A stretch of 44,605 nt of DNA from Pseudomonadota bacterium (GTDB taxonomy: Bacteria; Pseudomonadota; Alphaproteobacteria; Rhodospirillales; Magnetospirillaceae): the NCBI GenBank assembly GCA_023458315.1, contig JAEXAH010000011.1, positions 1 to 44,605 of the forward strand, written 5' to 3'. Below the pieces are notes generated by a model that had not been told where the DNA came from, did no database searches, and was given only the letters and a program-made list of their open reading frames with translations. Numbering within the stretch: position 1 is the first letter of the stretch; every line of letters begins with the position of its first letter. Shown one piece after another: positions 40,899 through 44,605 of the stretch. Position numbers and translations under genes: made by a program.

Positions 40899-43385
40899 AT
40901 GAGCTGCAAGCCCTTCCCCCTGGATCTCGCCGCCGACCAGAGCGGCCTGCCCCATTACGAGCCGCCGCCCTGTCAGGTGGCCTGCCCCATCGGCACCGAT
41001 GTCGGGTCCTATGTCGGCCTGATCTGGAGCGGCGATTATTCCGGCGCGCTCGAGGCCATCACCGCCACCAACCCGTTCTCGGGGGTGTGCGGCCGGGTGT
41101 GCGACGCGCCGTGCGAACCGGCCTGCCGCCGCGCCAATGCCGACGGCGCCGTCGCCATCCGTGCCCTCAAGCGTTCGGTGATGGACGCGCTGGGGCCGGA
41201 TTTCCACCTGCCCGCCATCGCCGCCGACAAGCCCAAATCCGTCGCCATCATCGGCGCCGGTCCCGCCGGTCTGACCGCCGCCCAGGACATCGCCGCCGCT
41301 GGCTACAAGGTGGACGTCTACGAGGCGCTGCCCAAGGCGGGCGGCATGATGGCCTGGGGCATTCCCGATTTCCGCCTGCCGCCCGAAATCGTCGAACAGG
41401 ACGTGGCGCGCATCCTGGAGCGCTGCCCCGGCATCACCCTGCATCTGTCCACACCGCTGGGCGATGCGGTGACGCTGGAACACTTGCGCGCCCGCCACGA
41501 TGCCGTGCTGCTGACCATCGGCGCCAGCGCCGGGCGCAAGCTGGGGGTGCCCGGCGACGATCTGCCGCAGGTGGTGGACGGCGTCACCTTCCTGAACAAA
41601 GTGAACGGCGGAGAACGTCCGCAGCTTCCCGCCCATGTGGTGGTGATCGGCGGCGGTGACGTCGCCATGGATGCCTGCCGCACCGCGCGGCGCCTGCCCG
41701 GCGTCAAGAAGGTCACCGTGCTGTACCGGCGCGGCCCCGACGAGATTCCCGCCCGTCACCATGAAATCTCGGCCGCCTTGGCCGAGGGCATCGAGATCGT
41801 CTATCACGTCGCCCCCGCCGCCATCACCCAGGCTTCGGGCGGCGCCGTCGAACTGCGCTGTCTGAAGACCGAATTGGGCGAACCCGGTGCCGATGGCCGC
41901 CGCGCCTTCCGCACCATTCCCGGTTCCGATTTCGCCGTCAGCGCCGGGCTGGTGATCGCCGCCGTCGGACAAAAGGCGGTCAGCCTGGACCTGGCCAAGC
42001 ACGGCCTGATGGACGGCGACCGCATCGCCACCGCCGAAGCCGACATGAGCACCCGCCTGCCGGGCGTCTATGCGGCGGGCGATGCCGCCTTCGGTTCCAG
42101 CACCATCGTCCAGGCCATGTTCCAGGGCCACAAGGCGGCCTATTACGTGCTGGCGGCGCTGGAGGGCGAGGCCCATCCCGCCCCCTACCGCACCCCCTAC
42201 CGCACCCGCGCCGCCGCCTTGGCCCAGGACCCGGCCTGGGAAAAGCTGGGCCGGGTCGAGCCCCGCTTCCTCGGCCTGCGCGACGACGCCTTCGCCGATG
42301 CCGAGGCCGGATACGATGCCCAGACCGCCAAGGAACAGGCGGCGCGCTGCTATCGCTGCGACACCGAAACCGGCTCGACCGATTATTCGGTGAAAATGCG
42401 CGAGGCCATCTTCGCCCTGGCCCGCGCCGATGCCACCCCCGCCGATTTGGCGCGGCTGACCCGTGCCCGGCTGAACGCCCGGCCGGAACCGGTTCCGGCG
42501 GCCCGCGCCACTTTCGACCAATTGGTGTTCCTGCCCGCCAACCTGACCCGTCTGGTCATCGACCCCTACCGCGAGGCTTGCAAGACCGCCACCGAACTGA
42601 CCGCCACCCTCAAGCTCGACCACCCCATGCTGGTGGGCGGGCTGGACGCGGCGCCCGAGGCGGTCAAGGCCGCCGCCGCGACGGCCATCGCCCAATCGGG
42701 CAGCGCCTATGTGGGCCGCGCGCCCATCGGCGCCGGGGTGCCGTGGCTGCAAGTGCTGCCGCCCGGTGGCACCGCCCTGGCGGGGGCGGCGCTGGTGCTG
42801 GCGGTGGGCACGCCCCATGCCGCGCCGGTCAAGCCCGCCTTGGCCCATCCCGGCCAATCCTGGGGCGTGGTCGCCACCACCGCCCATCTGGACGCCGCCC
42901 TTGATCTGGCGGTGGCCGAGGGCGCCGATCTGGTGGTGCTGGACGGTACCGGCCTGTTGCCCGCCGATTGGGCCGATCTGGGCGGCGCCCCCGATCTGTC
43001 GCTGCTGGCCGCCGCCATCGCCAAGCTGCGGGCGCTGAAGGCCGAGGAGCGTTTCCCGCTGCTGTGGTTCGGCGGATTGCGCTCGGGCACCGACATGGCC
43101 AAGGCCATGGCCTTGGGCGCCAATGGCGGCATCGCCTGCACCGCCGCCGCCATCGCCCTGGGCGGCACGCCCCAGGCCAGCGGCGTTGACTTTGCCCCCC
43201 TGGAGGATGCCGCCGGATCGCTGGCCCGCTTCCTCAAGGCGGCGGTGTCGGAATGCTCGATGATGGCCCGCTGCACCGGCAAGACCAACGTGCACAATCT
43301 GGAGCCCGAGGATTTGCGCACCACCGCCCTGGCGGCGCAACAGGCCACCGGCATCGTCATGGCGGGCTTGAAGAAAGCGGGATGA
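40899..43385 (+). CDS. GltD-like Fe-S/FAD/NAD(P)H oxidoreductase fused to a degenerate FMN-barrel domain
   Basis: This encodes an 828-residue protein. Residues about 20-80 are the Fer4-type N-domain with Cys25, 29, 64, 68, 72 and 76. Residues about 110-460 form the GltD/DPD-like flavoprotein with FAD loop IIGAGPAGLTAA and NAD(P)H loop VIGGGDVAMDA. Residues about 505-828 resemble the FMN domain of the neighbouring synthase (VFLPANLTRLVIDPYREA, GGLRSGTDMAKAMALGANGG). The iron-sulfur cysteine loop is replaced by ECSMMARCTGKTN, and the MSFGA segment is lost (VGGLDAAPEA). Ordinary GltD is about 470 aa. It probably feeds electrons to the synthase, the extra domain serving assembly or channelling. 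It starts 2 nt after the upstream stop, so it is co-transcribed. Confidence 0.87.
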   Translation: MSCKPFPLDLAADQSGLPHYEPPPCQVACPIGTDVGSYVGLIWSGDYSGALEAITATNPFSGVCGRVCDAPCEPACRRANADGAVAIRALKRSVMDALGPDFHLPAIAADKPKSVAIIGAGPAGLTAAQDIAAAGYKVDVYEALPKAGGMMAWGIPDFRLPPEIVEQDVARILERCPGITLHLSTPLGDAVTLEHLRARHDAVLLTIGASAGRKLGVPGDDLPQVVDGVTFLNKVNGGERPQLPAHVVVIGGGDVAMDACRTARRLPGVKKVTVLYRRGPDEIPARHHEISAALAEGIEIVYHVAPAAITQASGGAVELRCLKTELGEPGADGRRAFRTIPGSDFAVSAGLVIAAVGQKAVSLDLAKHGLMDGDRIATAEADMSTRLPGVYAAGDAAFGSSTIVQAMFQGHKAAYYVLAALEGEAHPAPYRTPYRTRAAALAQDPAWEKLGRVEPRFLGLRDDAFADAEAGYDAQTAKEQAARCYRCDTETGSTDYSVKMREAIFALARADATPADLARLTRARLNARPEPVPAARATFDQLVFLPANLTRLVIDPYREACKTATELTATLKLDHPMLVGGLDAAPEAVKAAAATAIAQSGSAYVGRAPIGAGVPWLQVLPPGGTALAGAALVLAVGTPHAAPVKPALAHPGQSWGVVATTAHLDAALDLAVAEGADLVVLDGTGLLPADWADLGGAPDLSLLAAAIAKLRALKAEERFPLLWFGGLRSGTDMAKAMALGANGGIACTAAAIALGGTPQASGVDFAPLEDAAGSLARFLKAAVSECSMMARCTGKTNVHNLEPEDLRTTALAAQQATGIVMAGLKKAG

Positions 43386-43427
43386 TCCCCGCGCCGGGAT
43401 GTGGGGCGGGGACCCCCCCTCCCGGCC

Positions 43428-44051
43428 CTACACCTCGCCGGTGCGGGAATAGACGATCACCGACAACAATCTGATGGGCAGCTTGCGCAGTTCCTCGGGG
43501 CCGTGCGGGGCGTCGGCGTCGAAGAACAGCGAATCGCCCGCCTGCATGGCGTACAGCTTGTTGCCGTGGCGATAGGCCACCTCGCCTTCCAGCAGATAGA
43601 TGAATTCCAGGCCGGAATGCTGGAACAGCGGGAACACGTCCGATTGTTCGGTCAGCGTCACCAGATAGGGCTCGACCACCAGATTCTTGCCGATGGTGTG
43701 GCCCAGCAGGTGGTACTGGTGCCCGGCCCGCGTGCCGCGCCGTTCGATGGCCAGCCCCTGGCCATCCTTGACGAAGGTGGCGTCGCGCTGTTCCTCGAAC
43801 TTGCGGAAAAAGGCCGTCACCGGCACGTTCAGGGCGCGCGACAACGATTGCAGCGTCGACAGCGACGGCGAGGTGACGCCGTTCTCGATCTTCGACAACA
43901 TGCCGGGCGACAGATTGGCCTGTCGGCCCAGATCGGCCACGGTCATGCCCAGCTTGGTGCGGTACTCGCGCACCTGATGGCCGATGGCCACCTCCAGGCT
44001 GTTCTCGCGCGCGCCGTCCAGGGCGTGGGGATTCTGGGAGTGCTCGACCAT
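43428..44051 (-). CDS. XRE-family regulator with cupin sensor domain
   Basis: This encodes a 207-residue DNA-binding protein. The helix-turn-helix (about 25-80) reads VREYRTKLGMTVADLGRQAN then LSPGMLSKIENG. The cupin_2 domain (about 115-200) has HSGLEFIYLLEGEVAY and AGDSLFFDADAPHG. This architecture is common in regulators of amine and amino-acid catabolism, where the cupin senses a small molecule. GAGG precedes ATG 44051. It is convergent with the glx operon (42-nt gap containing a GC-rich dyad) and lies downstream of amt on the same strand, separated from it by a strong terminator. It is a likely controller of the glx and glnT/gmaS operons, by location only. Confidence 0.9.
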   Translation of the reverse strand: MVEHSQNPHALDGARENSLEVAIGHQVREYRTKLGMTVADLGRQANLSPGMLSKIENGVTSPSLSTLQSLSRALNVPVTAFFRKFEEQRDATFVKDGQGLAIERRGTRAGHQYHLLGHTIGKNLVVEPYLVTLTEQSDVFPLFQHSGLEFIYLLEGEVAYRHGNKLYAMQAGDSLFFDADAPHGPEELRKLPIRLLSVIVYSRTGEV

Positions 44052-44063
44052 CGTTTCCTCGCA

Positions 44064-44076
44064 GGCAACGTTTGCC
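44064..44076. promoter_or_regulatory. inverted repeat at the XRE-cupin transcription start
   Basis: GGCAA (44064-44068), CGT, TTGCC (44072-44076), placed just after the -10 of the gene's own promoter, a usual autorepression position. The overlapping 9-mer TTTGCCGAA (44071-44079) has a counterpart, TTCGGCAAA, at 37815-37823, just after the -10 of the glnT/gmaS promoter. Confidence 0.4.
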
Positions 44077-44078
44077 GA

Positions 44079-44107
44079 AGTATATGAAACACCGCCCCCC
44101 GCCGAAA
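44079..44107 (-). promoter_or_regulatory. promoter of the XRE-cupin gene
   Basis: Minus strand: -35 TTTCGG (44107-44102, weak), a 17-nt spacer, and -10 TATACT (44084-44079). It starts right after the amt terminator, so the regulator gene has its own promoter. Confidence 0.5.
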
Positions 44108-44109
44108 CG

Positions 44110-44140
44110 AAAAAGCGCCGGGTGGTTGCCCACCCGGCGC
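44110..44140 (-). terminator. Rho-independent terminator of amt
   Basis: Minus strand: GCGCCGGGTGG pairs with CCACCCGGCGC across a GCAA tetraloop (44115-44140), followed by TTTTT (44114-44110). It starts 23 nt after the amt stop and is a textbook intrinsic terminator. Confidence 0.92.
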
Positions 44141-44162
44141 CGTTTCCCCTGAAGAGACGAAC

Positions 44163-44605
44163 CTAGTCGTGCATGGCTTCGCCGTGCAGGGCCAGATCCA
44201 GGCCTTCGGTTTCCACTTCCTTGCTGACGCGCAGGCCGATGGTCAGGTCGATCAGCTTCAGCAGGATGAAGCTGACGATGGCGGTCCAGGCGATGGTGAC
44301 AAGCACGCTCTTGATCTGGATCCACACCTGGATCGGGTTGCCGTCGATCAGACCGGCCTTGCCGGTGCCGCCGATGGCGGCGACCGCGAACACGCCGGTC
44401 AGCACCGCGCCGACGATGCCGCCGACGCCGTGCACGCCGAAGGCGTCCAGCGAGTCGTCATACTTGAGGGCGTGCTTGAGGCTGGTCGCACCCCAGAAGC
44501 AGACCACGCCGGCGATCAGGCCGATGATCAGCGCACCCTTGGGATCGACGAAGCCGGCGGCCGGGGTGATGGCGACCAGACCACCGACGGCGCCCGAGAT
44601 GATGC
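44163..44605 (-). CDS. amt: ammonium transporter Amt, C-terminal part (partial)
   Basis: The last 147 codons of an Amt/AmtB gene run off the right edge; the start lies outside the window. Visible are the membrane segments with the conserved pore motif FGVHGVGGIVGAVLTGVFA, whose His belongs to the twin-His pair. The cytosolic tail ends VETEGLDLALHGEAMHD, the region that GlnK/PII binds in AmtB. The protein conducts ammonium or ammonia, or methylammonium, across the inner membrane. A glnK gene upstream would be usual but cannot be seen. Its presence beside the GS-like and glutamate-synthase-like operons supports a nitrogen-acquisition region. Confidence 0.95.
   Translation of the reverse strand, partial: IISGAVGGLVAITPAAGFVDPKGALIIGLIAGVVCFWGATSLKHALKYDDSLDAFGVHGVGGIVGAVLTGVFAVAAIGGTGKAGLIDGNPIQVWIQIKSVLVTIAWTAIVSFILLKLIDLTIGLRVSKEVETEGLDLALHGEAMHD

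Overview
The window is GC-rich, densely packed alphaproteobacterial DNA. The partial 16S rRNA, the rrn boxA sequence, the gene families and the porin and chemotaxis repertoire fit a free-living, motile member of the Rhodospirillales (Magnetospirillum/Azospirillum-like). The genus cannot be fixed from the sequence alone.

Layout. (1) 1-663: the 5' end of a 16S rRNA gene on the minus strand, its boxA leader, and three tandem copies of one sigma-70 promoter cassette. (2) 694-2529 (-): an SLC13-type permease with RCK_C domains. (3) 2659-5393: a compact probable RiPP locus. It has an NHLP-type precursor peptide (+) converging on a translationally coupled pair (-), a B12-type radical SAM protein and a tandem-GNAT acetyltransferase. 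The same 14-bp palindrome precedes both the precursor and the radical SAM gene. (4) 5489-15001 (+): a C4-dicarboxylate module with a sigma-54 promoter, aspA, dctA, a TauE-like permease, dctB, dctD, a porin and a periplasmic-binding-domain diguanylate cyclase. (5) 15141-16823 (+): a chemoreceptor. (6) 16839-22828 (-): a four-gene signalling operon with overlapping ends, made of a five-PAS histidine kinase, a REC-HDOD protein, a REC protein with a degenerate HD-GYP domain, and a Cys-motif protein of unknown function. (7) 23324-35578 (+): a six-gene type I secretion operon, motB-like, hlyD-like, motA-like with a long helical tail, RTX protein, ABC exporter and tolC-like. (8) 35582-43385: divergent nitrogen/one-carbon operons, glnT/gmaS-purU (-) and glxB-glxCD-gltD-like (+). 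(9) 43428-44605 (-): an XRE-cupin regulator and the 3' end of an ammonium transporter gene.

How the genes work together. DctB senses periplasmic dicarboxylate and DctD activates sigma-54. The -24/-12 promoter ahead of aspA-dctA with upstream paired sites makes a self-contained circuit for taking up C4-dicarboxylates and interconverting aspartate and fumarate. Porin and GGDEF genes at the end of the same gene string could link nutrient supply to c-di-GMP. In region 7 a MotAB-like ion channel is interleaved and translationally coupled with a type I exporter and its RTX substrate. This resembles in principle the SiiAB proteins of Salmonella SPI4, and suggests proton-motive-force control of secretion or surface retention of an adhesin. 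In region 8 a split glutamate-synthase-like enzyme and a GS-III/gamma-glutamylmethylamide-synthetase-like ligase suggest either ammonium assimilation or the N-methylglutamate route for methylated amines. The neighbouring purU and amt genes fit both readings.

The best candidates for undescribed biology are the MotAB-coupled type I secretion operon and the small NHLP/B12-radical-SAM/GNAT locus with its shared palindrome.
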